Below, in pieces: positions 34,444 through 47,100 of a DNA stretch of 64,000 bases. Both the position numbers and the translations under genes were made by a program. Where the stretch lies: positions 21,709,223 through 21,773,222 of the forward strand of contig OU744446.1 in NCBI GenBank assembly GCA_916610825.1. Direction: 5' to 3'. This DNA is from Haliclystus octoradiatus (Eukaryota; Cnidaria; Staurozoa; Stauromedusae; Haliclystidae). Each line of letters starts with the position of its first letter. Positions within the stretch are counted from its first letter, which is position 1. The notes under the pieces were generated by a model that was given only the letters and a program-made list of their open reading frames with translations, searched no databases and was not told the DNA's origin.

Positions 34444-37400
34444 AATTAAGCATTGTTTTAAGTCATTTTGAGCTGTTTTTGTAAAATTAGAATTCCCTTG
34501 GGAATTAATCATTGTTTTAGGTCATTTTGAGCTGTTTTTGAAAAATTTGAATTCCCTTGGGAATTAAGCATTGTTTTAGGTCATTTTGAGCTGTTTTTGA
34601 AAAATTTGAATTCCCTTGGGAATTAAGCATTGTTTTAGGTCATTTTGAGCTGTTTTTGTAAAATTCGAATTCCCTTGGGAACTGGGCATTGTTTTTGGTC
34701 ATTTTGAGCTGTTTTTGAAAAATTCGAATTCCCTTGGGAATTAAGCATTGTTTTAGGTCATTTTGAGCTGTTTTGTAAAATTCGAATTCCCTTGGGAATT
34801 AAGCTTTGTTTTAGGTCATTTTGAGCTGTTTTTGAAAAATTCGACTTCCCTTGGGAATTAAGCATTGTTTTAGGTCATTTTGAGCTGTTTTTGAAAAATT
34901 TGAATTCCCTTGGGAATTAAGCATTGTTTTAAGTCATTTTGAGCTGTTTTTGTAAAATTCGAATTCCCTTGGGAATTAAGCATTGTATTAGGTCATTTTG
35001 AGCTGTTTTTGAAAAGTTTGAATTCCCTTGGGAATTAAGCATCGTTTTAGGTCATTTTGAGCTGTTTTTGTAAAATTCGAATTCCCTTGGGAACTGGGCA
35101 TTGCTTTTGCTCATTTTGAGCTGTTTTTGAAAAATTCAAATTCCCTTGGGAATTAAGCATTGTTTTAAGTCATTTTGAGCTGTTTTTGTAAAATTCGAAT
35201 TCCCTTGGGAATTAAGCATTGTTTTAGGTCATTTTGAGCTGTTTTTGTAAAATTCGAATTCATTTGGGAATTAAGCATTGTTTTTGTCATTTTGAGTTGA
35301 TTTTGTAAAATTCGAATTCCCTTGGGAATTAAGCATTGTTTTAAGTCATTTTGAGCTGTTTTTGTAAAATTAGAATTCCCTTGGGAATTAATCATTGTTT
35401 TAGGTCATTTTGAGCTGTTTTTGAAAAATTTGAATTCCCTTGGGAATTAAGCATTGTTTTAGGTCATTTTGAGCTGTTTTTGAAAAATTTGAATTCCCTT
35501 GGGAATTAAGCATTGTTTTAGGTCATTTTGAGCTGTTTTTGTAAAATTCGAATTCCCTTGGGAACTGGGCATTGTTTTTGGTCATTTTGAGCTGTTTTTG
35601 AAAAATTCGAATTCCCTTGGGAATTAAGCATTGTTTTAAGTCATTTTGAGCTGTTTTGTAAAATTCGAATTCCCTTGGGAATTAAGCATTGTTTTAGGTC
35701 ATTTTGAGCTGTTTTTGAAAAATTCGACTTCCCTTGGGAATTAAGCATTGTTTTAGGTCATTTTGAGCTGTTTTTGAAAAATTTGAATTCCCTTGGGAAT
35801 TAAGCATTGTTTTAAGTCATTTTGAGCTGTTTTTGTAAAATTCGAATTCCCTTGGGAATTAAGCATTGTATTAGGTCATTTTGAGCTGTTTTTGAAAAGT
35901 TTGAATTCCCTTGGGAATTAAGCATTGTTTTAGGTCATTTTGAGCTGTTTTTGTAAAATTCGAATTCCCTTGGGAACTGGGCATTGCTTTTGGTCATTTT
36001 GAGCTGTTTTTGAAAAATTCAAATTCCCTTGGGAATTAAGCATTGTTTTAAGTCATTTTGAGCTGTTTTTGTAAAATTCGAATTCCCTTGGGAATTAAGC
36101 ATTGTTTTAGGTCATTTTGAGCTGTTTTTGAAAAATTTGAATTCCCTTTTGAATTAAGCATTGTTTTAGGTCATTTTGATCTGTTTTTGTAAAATTCGAA
36201 TTCCCTTGGGAACTGGGCATTGCTTTTGGTCATTTTGAGCTGTTTTTGAAAAATTCAAATTCCCTTGGGAATTAAGCATTGTTTTAAGTCATTTTGAGCT
36301 GATTTTGTAAAATTCGAATTCCCTTGGGAATTAAGCATTGTTTTAAGTCATTTTGAGCTGTTTTTGTAAAATTCGAATTCCCTTGGGAATTAAGCATTGT
36401 TTTAGGTCATTTTGAGCTGTTTTTGAAAAATTTGAATTCCCTTGGGAATTAAGCATTGTTTTAGGTCATTTTGAGCTGTTTTTGAAAAATTTGAATTCCC
36501 TTGGGAATTAAGCATTGTTTTAGGTCATTTTGAGCTGTTTTTGTAAAATTCGAATTCCCTTGGGAACTGGGCATTGTTTTTGGTCATTTTGAGCTGTTTT
36601 TGAAAAATTCAAATTCCCTTGGGAATTAAGCATTGTTTTAAGTCATTTTGAGCTGTTTTTGTAAAATTCGAATTCCCTTGGGAATTAAGCATTGTTTTAG
36701 GTCATTTTGAGCTGTTTTTGAAAAGTTTGAATTCCCTTGGGAATTAAGCATTGTTTTAAGTCATTTTGAGCTGTTTTTGTAAAATTTCGAATTCCCTTGG
36801 GAATTAAGCATTGTTTTAGGTCATTTTGAACTGTTTTTGTAAAATTCGAATTCCCTTGGGAACTGGGCATTGTTTTTGGTCATTTTGAGCTGTTTTTGAA
36901 AAATTCGAATTCCCTTGGGAATTAAGCATTGTTTTAAGTCATTTTGAGCTGTTTTTGTAAAATTCGAATTCCCTGGGGAATTAAGCTTTGTTTTAGGTCA
37001 TTTTGAGCTGTTTTTGAAAAATTCGACTTCCCTTGGGAATTAAGCATTGTTTTAGGTCATTTTGAGCTGTTTTTGAAAAATTTGAATTCCCTTGGGAATT
37101 AAGCATTGTTTTAAGTCATTTTGAGCTGTTTTTGTAAAATTCGAATTCCCTTGGGAATTAAGCATTGTTTTAGGTCATTTTGAGCTGTTTTTGAAAAGTT
37201 TGAATTCCCTTGGGAATTAAGCATTGTTTTAGGTCATTTTGAGCTGTTTTTGTAAAATTCGAATTCCCTTGGGAACTGGGCATTGCTTTTGGTCATTTTG
37301 AGCTGTTTTTGAAAAATTCAAATTCCCTTGGGAATTAAGCATTGTTTTAAGTCATTTTGAGCTGTTTTTGTAAAATTCGAATTCCCTTGGGAATTAAGCA

Positions 37401-40400
37401 TTGTTTTAGGTCATTTTGATCTGTTTTTGAAAAATTTGAATTCCCTTTTGAATTAAGCATTGTTTTAGGTCATTTTGATCTGTTTTTGTAAAATTCGAAT
37501 TCCCTTGGGAACTGGGCATTGCTTTTGGTCATTTTGAGCTGTTTTTGAAAAATTCAAATTCCCTTGGGAATTAAGCATTGTTTTAAGTCATTTTGAGCTG
37601 TTTTTGTAAAATTCGAATTCCCTTGGGAATTAAGCATTGTTTTAGGTCATTTTGAGCTGTTTTTGAATAATTCGAATTCCCTTGGGAATTAAGCATTTAG
37701 GTCATTTTGAGCTGTTTTTGTAAAATTCGAATTCCCTTGGGAATTAAGCATTGTTTTTGTCATTTTGAGCTGATTTTGTAAAATTCGAATTCCCTTGGGA
37801 ATTAAGCATTGTTTTAAGTCATTTTGAGCTGTTTTTGTAAAATTCGAATTCCCTTGGGAATTAAGCATTGTTTTAGGTCATTTTGAGCTGTTTTTGAAAA
37901 ATTTGAATTCCCTTGGGAATTAAGCATTGTTTTAGGTCATTTTGAGCTGTTTTTGAAAAATTTGAATTCCCTTGGGAATTAAGCATTGTTTTAGGTCATT
38001 TTGAGCTGTTTTTGTAAAATTCGAATTCCCTTGGGAACTGGGCATTGTTTTTGGTCATTTTGAGCTGTTTTTGAAAAATTCAAATTCCCTTGGGAATTAA
38101 GCATTGTTTTAAGTCATTTTGAGCTGTTTTTGTAAAATTCGAATTCCCTTGGGAATTAAGCATTGTTTTAGGTCATTTTGAGCTGTTTTTGAAAAGTTTG
38201 AATTCCCTTGGGAATTAAGCATTGTTTTAGGTCATTTTGAGCTGTTTTTGTAAAATTCGAATTCCCTTGGGAACTGGGCATTGCTTTTGGTCATTTTGAG
38301 CTGTTTTTGAAAAATTCAAATTCCCTTGGGAATTAAGCATTGTTTTAGGTCATTTTGAGCTGTTTTTGAAAAATTCGAATTCCCTTGGGAATTAAGCATT
38401 GTTTTAGGTCATTTTGAGCTGTTTTTGTAAAATTCGAATTCCCTTGGGAATTAAGCATTGTTTTTGTCATTTTGAGCTGATTTTGTAAAATTCGAATTCC
38501 CTTGGGAATTAAGCATTGTTTTAGGTCATTTTGAGCTGTTTTTGAAAAATTCGAATTCCCTTGGGAATTAAGCATTGTTTTAGGTCATTTTGAGCTGTTT
38601 TTGTAAAATTCGAATTCCCTTGGGAATTAAGCATTGTTTTTGTCATTTTGAGCTGATTTTGTAAAATTCGAATTCCCTTGGGAATTAAGCATTGTTTTAA
38701 GTCATTTTGAGCTGTTTTTGTAAAATTTCGAATTCCCTTGGGAATTAAGCATTGTTTTAGGTCATTTTGAGCTGTTTTTGAAAAATTCGAATTCCCTTGG
38801 GAATTAAGCATTGTTTTAGGTAATTTTGAGCTGTTTTTGTAAAATTCGAATTCATTTGGGAATTAAGCATTGTTTTTGTCATTTTGAGCTGATTTTGTAA
38901 AATTCGAATTCCCTTTGGAATTAAGCATTGTTTTAAGTCATTTTGAGCTGTTTTTGTAAAATTCGAATTCCCTTGGGAATTAAGCATTGTTTTAGGTCAT
39001 TTTGAGCTGTTTTTGAAAAGTTTGAATTCCCTTGGGAATTAAGCATTGTTTTAGGTCATTTTGAGCTGTTTTTGAAAAATTCGAATTCCCTTTGGAATTA
39101 AGCATTGTTTTAGGTCATTTTGAGCTGTTTTTGTAAAATTCGAATTCCCTTGGGAACTGGGCATTGTTTTTGGTCATTTTGAGCTGTTTTCGAAAAATTC
39201 AAATTCCCTTGGGAATAAAGCATTGTTTTAGGTCATTTTGAGCTGTTTTTAAAAAATTCGAATTCCCTTGGGAATTAAGCATTGTTTTAGGTCATTTTGA
39301 GCTGTTTTTGTAAAATTCGAATTCATTTGGGAATTAAGCATTGTTTTTGTCATTTTGAGCTGATTTTGTAAAATTCGAATTCCCTTGGGAATTAAGCATT
39401 GTTTTAAGTCATTTTGAGCTGTTTTTGTAAAATTAGAATTCCCTTGGGAATTAAGCATTGTTTTAGGTCATTTTGAGCTGTTTTTGAAAAATTTGAATTC
39501 CCTTGGGAATTAAGCATTGTTTTAGGTCATTTTGAGCTGTTTTTGAAAAATTTGAATTCCCTTGGGAATTAAGCATTGTTTTAGGTCATTTTGAGCTGTT
39601 TTTGTAAAATTCGAATTCCCTTGGGAACTGGGCATTGTTTTTGGTCATTTTGAGCTGTTTTTGAAAAATTCGAATTCCCTTGGGAATTAAGCATTGTTTT
39701 AGGTCATTTTGAGCTGTTTTTGAAAAATTCGAATTCCCTTGGGAATTAAGCATTTAGGTCATTTTGAGCTGTTTTTGTAAAATTCGAATTCCCTTGGGAA
39801 TTAAGCATTGTTTTTGTCATTTTGAGCTGATTTTGTAAAATTCGAATTCCCTTGGGAATTAAGCATTGTTTTAAGTCATTTTGAGCTGTTTTTGTAAAAT
39901 TCGAATTCCCTTGGGAATTAAGCATTGTTTTAGGTCATTTTGAGCTGTTTTTGAAAAATTTGAATTCCCTTGGGAATTAAGCATTGTTTTAGGTCATTTT
40001 GAGCTGTTTTTGAAAAATTTGAATTCCCTTGGGAATTAAGCATTGTTTTAGGTCATTTTGAGCTGTTTTTGTAAAATTCGAATTCCCTTGGGAACTGGGC
40101 ATTGTTTTTGGTCATTTTGAGCTGTTTTTGAAAAATTCAAATTCCCTTGGGAATTAAGCATTGTTTTAAGTCATTTTGAGCTGTTTTTGTAAAATTCGAA
40201 TTCCCTTGGGAATTAAGCATTGTTTTAGGTCATTTTGAGCTGTTTTTGAAAAGTTTGAATTCCCTTGGGAATTAAGCATTGTTTTAGGTCATTTTGAGCT
40301 GTTTTTGAAAAATTTGAATTCCCTTGGGAATTAAGCATTGTTTTAGGTCATTTTGAGCTGTTTTTGTAAAATTCGAATTCCCTTGGGAACTGGGCATTGC

Positions 40401-40464
40401 TTTTGGTCATTTTGAGCTGTTTTTGAAAATTTCAAATTCCCTTGGGAATTAAGCATTGTTTTTA
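34444..40464. repeat. About 8.9-kb superblock, second copy
   Basis: It follows the first copy without a spacer and keeps the order of rare marks. Relative to the first copy it gains two monomers between 35,390 and 35,560. It lacks the 113-bp local duplication seen near 27.3 kb, and it lacks five monomers just before 38,345. Divergence of the pair beyond 40,464 shows where a different set of blocks takes over. Confidence 0.84.
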
Positions 40465-43400
40465 GTCATTTTGAGCTGTTTTTGTAAAATTCGAATTCCC
40501 TTGGGAATTAAGCATTGTTTTAGGTCATTTTGAGCTGTTTTTGAAAAATTCGAATTCCCTTGGGAATTAAGCATTGTTTTAGGTCATTTTGAGCTGTTTT
40601 TGTAAAATTCGAATTCCCTTGGGAACTGGGCATTGTTTTTGGTCATTTTGAGCTGTTTTTGAAAAATTCAAATTCCCTTGGGAATTAAGCATTGTTTTAG
40701 GTCATTTTGAGCTGTTTTTGTAAAATTCGAATTCCCTTGGGAATTAAGCATTGTTTTAGGTCATTTTGAGCTGTTTTTGAAAAGTTTGAATTCCCTTGGG
40801 AATTAAGCATTGTTTTAGGTCATTTTGAGCTGTTTTTGAAAAATTTGAATTCCCTTGGGAATTAAGCATTGTTTTAGGTCATTTTGAGCTGTTTTTGAAA
40901 AATTTGAATTCCCTTGGGAATTAAGCATTGTTTTAGGTCATTTTGAGCTGTTTTTGAAAAATTTGAATTCCCTTGGGAATTAAGCATTGTTTAAGGTCAT
41001 TTTGAGCTGTTTTTGTAAAATTCGAATTCCCTTGGGAACTGGGCATTGTTTTTGGTCATTTTGAGCTGTTTTTGAAAAATTCAAATTCCCTTGGGAATTA
41101 AGCATTGTTTAAGGTCATTTTGAGCTGTTTTTGTAAAATTCGAATTCCCTTGGGAATTAAGCATTGTTTTAGGTCATTTTGAGCTGTTTTTGAAAAGTTT
41201 GAATTCCCTTGGGAATTAAGCATTGTTTTAGGTCATTTTGAGCTGTTTTTGAAAAATTTGAATTCCCTTGGGAATTAAGCATTGTTTTAGGTCATTTTGA
41301 GCTGTTTTTGTAAAATTCGAATTCCCTTGGGAACTGGGCATTGCTTTTGGTCATTTTGAGCTGTTTTTGAAAATTTCAAATTCCCTTGGGAATTAAGCAT
41401 TGTTTTTAGTCATTTTGAGCTGTTTTTGTAAAATTCGAATTCCCTTGGGAATTAAGCATTGTTTTAGGTCATTTTGAGCTGTTTTTGAAAAATTCGAATT
41501 CCCTTGGGAATTAAGCATTGTTTTAGGTCATTTTGAGCTGTTTTTGTAAAATTCGAATTCCCTTGGGAACTGGGCATTGTTTTTGGTCATTTTGAGCTGT
41601 TTTTGAAAAATTCAAATTCCCTTGGGAATTAAGCATTGTTTTAGGTCATTTTGAGCTGTTTTTGTAAAATTCGAATTCCCTTGGGAATTAAGCATTGTTT
41701 TAGGTCATTTTGAGCTGTTATTGAAAAGTTTGAATTCCCTTGGGAATTAAGCATTGTTTTAGGTCATTTTGAGCTGTTTTTGAAAAATTTGAATTCCCTT
41801 TGGAATTAAGCATTGTTTTAGGTCATTTTGAGCTGTTTTTGTAAAATTCGAATTCCCTTGGGAACTGGGCATTGCTTTTGGTCATTTTGAGCTGTTTTTG
41901 AAAATTTCAAATTCCCTTGGGAATTAAGCATTGTTTTTAGTCATTTTGAGCTGTTTTTGTAAAATTCGAATTCCCTTGGGAATTAAGCATTGTTTTAGGT
42001 CATTTTGAGCTGTTTTTGAAAAATTCGAATTCCCTTGGGAATTAAGCATTGTTTTAGGTCATTTTGAGCTGTTTTTGTAAAATTCGAATTCCCTTGGGAA
42101 TTAAGCATTGTTTTTGTCATTTTGAGCTGATTTTGTAAAATTCGAATTCCCTTGGGAATTAAGCATTGTTTTAGGTCATTTTGAGCTGTTTTTGAAAAAT
42201 TCGAATTCCCTTGGGAATTAAGCATTGTTTTAGGTCATTTTGAGCTGTTTTTGTAAAATTCGAATTCCCTTGGGAATTAAGCATTGTTTTTGTCATTTTG
42301 AGCTGATTTTGTAAAATTCGAATTCCCTTGGGAATTAAGCATTGTTTTAAGTCATTTTGAGCTGTTTTTGTAAAATTTCGAATTCCCTTGGGAATTAAGC
42401 ATTGTTTTAGGTCATTTTGAGCTGTTTTTGAAAAATTCGAATTCCCTTGGGAATTAAGCATTGTTTTAGGTAATTTTGAGCTGTTTTTGTAAAATTCGAA
42501 TTCATTTGGGAATTAAGCATTGTTTTTGTCATTTTGAGCTGATTTTGTAAAATTCGAATTCCCTTTGGAATTAAGCATTGTTTTAAGTCATTTTGAGCTG
42601 TTTTTGTAAAATTCGAATTCCCTTGGGAATTAAGCATTGTTTTAGGTCATTTTGAGCTGTTTTTGAAAAGTTCGAATTCCCTTGGGAATTAAGCATTGTT
42701 TTAGGTCATTTTGAGCTGTTTTTGAAAAATTCGAATTCCCTTGGGAATTAAGCATTGTTTTAGGTCATTTTGAGCTGTTTTTGTAAAATTCGAATTCCCT
42801 TGGGAACTGGGCATTGTTTTTGGTCATTTTGAGCTGTTTTCGAAAAATTCAAATTCCCTTGGGAATAAAGCATTGTTTTAGGTCATTTTGAGCTGTTTTT
42901 AAAAAATTCGAATTCCCTTGGGAATTAAGCATTGTTTTAGGTCATTTTGAGCTGTTTTTGTAAAATTCGAATTCATTTGGGAATTAAGCATTGTTTTTGT
43001 CATTTTGAGCTGATTTTGTAAAATTCGAATTCCCTTGGGAATTAAGCATTGTTTTAAGTCATTTTGAGCTGTTTTTGTAAAATTAGAATTCCCTTGGGAA
43101 TTAAGCATTGTTTTAGGTCATTTTGAGCTGTTTTTGAAAAATTTGAATTCCCTTGGGAATTAAGCATTGTTTTAGGTCATTTTGAGCTGTTTTTGAAAAA
43201 TTTGAATTCCCTTGGGAATTAAGCATTGTTTTAGGTCATTTTGAGCTGTTTTTGTAAAATTCGAATTCCCTTGGGAACTGGGCATTGTTTTTGGTCATTT
43301 TGAGCTGTTTTTGAAAAATTCGAATTCCCTTGGGAATTAAGCATTGTTTTAGGTCATTTTGAGCTGTTTTTGAAAAATTCGAATTCCCTTGGGAATTAAG

Positions 43401-44100
43401 CATTTAGGTCATTTTGAGCTGTTTTTGTAAAATTCGAATTCCCTTGGGAATTAAGCATTGTTTTTGTCATTTTGAGCTGATTTTGTAAAATTCGAATTCC
43501 CTTGGGAATTAAGCATTGTTTTAAGTCATTTTGAGCTGTTTTTGTAAAATTCGAATTCCCTTGGGAATTAAGCATTGTTTTAGGTCATTTTGAGCTGTTT
43601 TTGAAAAATTTGAATTCCCTTGGGAATTAAGCATTGTTTTAGGTCATTTTGAGCTGTTTTTGAAAAATTTGAATTCCCTTGGGAATTAAGCATTGTTTTA
43701 GGTCATTTTGAGCTGTTTTTGTAAAATTCGAATTCCCTTGGGAACTGGGCATTGTTTTTGGTCATTTTGAGCTGTTTTTGAAAAATTCAAATTCCCTTGG
43801 GAATTAAGCATTGTTTTAGGTCATTTTGAGCTGTTTTTGTAAAATTCGAATTCCCTTGGGAATTAAGCATTGTTTTAGGTCATTTTGAGCTGTTTTTGAA
43901 AAGTTTGAATTCCCTTGGGAATTAAGCATTGTTTTAGGTCATTTTGAGCTGTTTTTGAAAAATTTGAATTCCCTTTGGAATTAAGCATTGTTTTAGGTCA
44001 TTTTGAGCTGTTTTTGTAAAATTCGAATTCCCTTGGGAACTGGGCATTGCTTTTGGTCATTTTGAGCTGTTTTTGAAAAATTCAAATTCCCTTGGGAATT
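38340..44100. repeat. 3,650-bp offset higher-order repeat
   Basis: Bases from about 38,340 to 40,440 match 41,990-44,090. Marks include GGTAATTTTGAGC, the AATTCATTTGGG monomer, the AATAAAGC monomer with GTTTTCGAAAAATTC, and the 55-bp unit (39,751 and 43,401). All keep 3,650 bp. Confidence 0.86.
40420..41990. repeat. 944- and 531-bp spaced repeats
   Basis: GAAAATTTCAAATTCCC followed by a TTTTTAGTC monomer lies at 40,426, 41,370 and 41,901. The steps are 944 bp (16 monomers) and 531 bp (9 monomers). AACTGGG heads at 40,624 and 41,568 confirm the 944-bp step. Confidence 0.82.
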
Positions 44101-47100
44101 AAGCATTGTTTTAAGTCATTTTGAGCTGTTTTTGTAAAATTTGAATTCCCTTGGGAATTAAGCATTGTTTTAGGTCATTTTGAGCTGTTTTTGAAAAATT
44201 CGAATTCCCTTGGGAATTAAGCATTGTTTTTGTCATTTTGAGCTGATTTTGTAAAATTCGAATTCCCTTGGGAATTAAGCATTGTTTTAGGTCATTTTGA
44301 GCTGTTTTTGTAAAATTCGAATTCCCTTGGGAACTGGGCATTGTTTTTGGTCATTTTGAGCTGTTTTTTAAAAATTCAAATTCCCTTGGGAATTAAGCAT
44401 TGTTTTAAGTCATTTTGAGCTGTTTTTGTAAAATTCGAATTCCCTTGGGAATTAAGCATTGTTTTAGGTCATTTTGAGCTGTTTTTGAAAAGTTTGAATT
44501 CCCTTGGGAATTAAGCATTGTTTTAGTTCATTTTGAGCTGTTTTTGTAAAATTCGAATTCCCTTGGGAACTGGGCATTGCTTTTGGTCATTTTGAGCTGT
44601 TTTTGAAAAATTCAAATTCCCTTGGGAATTAAGCATTGTTTTAAGTCATTTTGAGCTGTTTTTGTAAAATTCGAATTCCCTTGGGAATTATGCATTGTTT
44701 TAGGTCATTTTGAGCTGTTTTTGAAAAATTTGAATTCCCTTTGGAATTAAGCATTGTTTTAGGTCATTTTGAGCTGTTTTTGTAAAATTCGAATTCCCTT
44801 GGGAACTGGGCATTGTTTTTGGTCATTTTGAGCTGTTTTTGAAAAATTCAAATTCCCTTGGGAATTAAGCATTGTTTTAAGTCATTTTGAGCTGTTTTTG
44901 TAAAATTCGAATTCCCTTGGGAATTAAGCATTGTTTTAGGTCATTTTGAGCTGTTTTTGAAAAATTCGAATTCCCTTGGGAATTAAGCATTGTTTTAGGT
45001 CATTTTGAGCTGTTTTTGTAAAATTCGAATTCCCTTGGGAATTAAGCATTGTTTTTGTCATTTTGAGCTGATTTTGTAATATTCGAATTCCCTTGGGAAT
45101 TAAGCATTGTTTTAGGTCATTTTGAGCTGTTTTTGAAAAATTCGAATTCCCTTGGGAATTAAGCATTGTTTTTGTCATTTTGAGCTGATTTTGTAAAATT
45201 CGAATTCCCTTGGGAATTAAGCATTGTTTTAAGTCATTTTGAGCTATTTTTGTAAAATTCGAATTCCCTTGGGAACTGGGCATTGTTTTTGGTCATTTTG
45301 AGCTGTTTTTTAAAAATTCAAATTCCCTTGGGAATTAAGCATTGTTTTAAGTCATTTTGAGCTGTTTTTGTAAAATTCGAATTCCCTTGGGAATTAAGCA
45401 TTGTTTTGGGTCATTTTGAGCTGTTTTTGAAAAGTTTGAATTCCCTTGGGAATTAAGCATTGTTTTAGGTCATTTTGAGCTGTTTTTGTAAAATTCGAAT
45501 TCCCTTGGGAACTGGGCATTGCTTTTGGTCATTTTGAGCTGTTTTTGAAAAATTCAAATTCCCTTGGGAATTAAGCATTGTTTTAAGTCATTTTGAGCTG
45601 TTTTTGTAAAATTCGAATTCCCTTGGGAATTAATTATTGTTTTAGGTCATTTTGAGCTGTTTTTGAAAAATTTGAATTCCCTTTGGAATTAAGCATTGTT
45701 TTAGGTCATTTTGAGCTGTTTTTGTAAAATTCGAATTCCCTTGGGAACTGGGCATTGCTTTTGGTCATTTTGAGCTGTTTTTGAAAATTTCAAATTCCCT
45801 TGGGAATTAAGCATTGTTTTTAGTCATTTTGAGCTGTTTTTGTAAAATTCGAATTCCCTTGGGAATTAAGCATTGTTTTAGGTCATTTTGAGCTGTTTTT
45901 GAAAAATTCGAATTCCCTTGGGAATTAAGCATTGTTTTAGGTCATTTTGAGCTGTTTTTGTAAAATTCGAATTCCCTTGGGAATTAAGCATTGTTTTTGT
46001 CATTTTGAGCTGATTTTGTAAAATTCGAATTCCCTTGGGAATTAAGCATTGTTTTAGGTCATTTTGAGCTGTTTTTGAAAAATTCGAATTCCCTTGGGAA
46101 TTAAGCATTGTTTTAGGTCATTTTGAGCTGTTTTTGTAAAATTCGAATTCCCTTGGGAATTAAGCATTGTTTTTGTCATTTTGAGCTGATTTTGTAAAAT
46201 TCGAATTCCCTTGGGAATTAAGCATTGTTTTAAGTCATTTTGAGCTGTTTTTGTAAAATTTCGAATTCCCTTGGGAATTAAGCATTGTTTTAGGTCATTT
46301 TGAGCTGTTTTTGAAAAATTCGAATTCCCTTGGGAATTAAGCATTGTTTTAGGTAATTTTGAGCTGTTTTTGTAAAATTCGAATTCATTTGGGAATTAAG
46401 CATTGTTTTTGTCATTTTGAGCTGATTTTGTAAAATTCGAATTCCCTTTGGAATTAAGCATTGTTTTAAGTCATTTTGAGCTGTTTTTGTAAAATTCGAA
46501 TTCCCTTGGGAATTAAGCATTGTTTTAGGTCATTTTGAGCTGTTTTTGAAAAGTTTGAATTCCCTTGGGAATTAAGCATTGTTTTAGGTCATTTTGAGCT
46601 GTTTTTGAAAAATTCGAATTCCCTTGGGAATTAAGCATTGTTTTAGGTCATTTTGAGCTGTTTTTGTAAAATTCGAATTCCCTTGGGAACTGGGCATTGT
46701 TTTTGGTCATTTTGAGCTGTTTTCGAAAAATTCAAATTCCCTTGGGAATAAAGCATTGTTTTAGGTCATTTTGAGCTGTTTTTAAAAAATTCGAATTCCC
46801 TTGGGAATTAAGCATTGTTTTAGGTCATTTTGAGCTGTTTTTGTAAAATTCGAATTCATTTGGGAATTAAGCATTGTTTTTGTCATTTTGAGCTGATTTT
46901 GTAAAATTCGAATTCCCTTGGGAATTAAGCATTGTTTTAAGTCATTTTGAGCTGTTTTTGTAAAATTAGAATTCCCTTGGGAATTAAGCATTGTTTTAGG
47001 TCATTTTGAGCTGTTTTTGAAAAATTTGAATTCCCTTGGGAATTAAGCATTGTTTTAGGTCATTTTGAGCTGTTTTTGTAAAATTCGAATTCCCTTGGGA

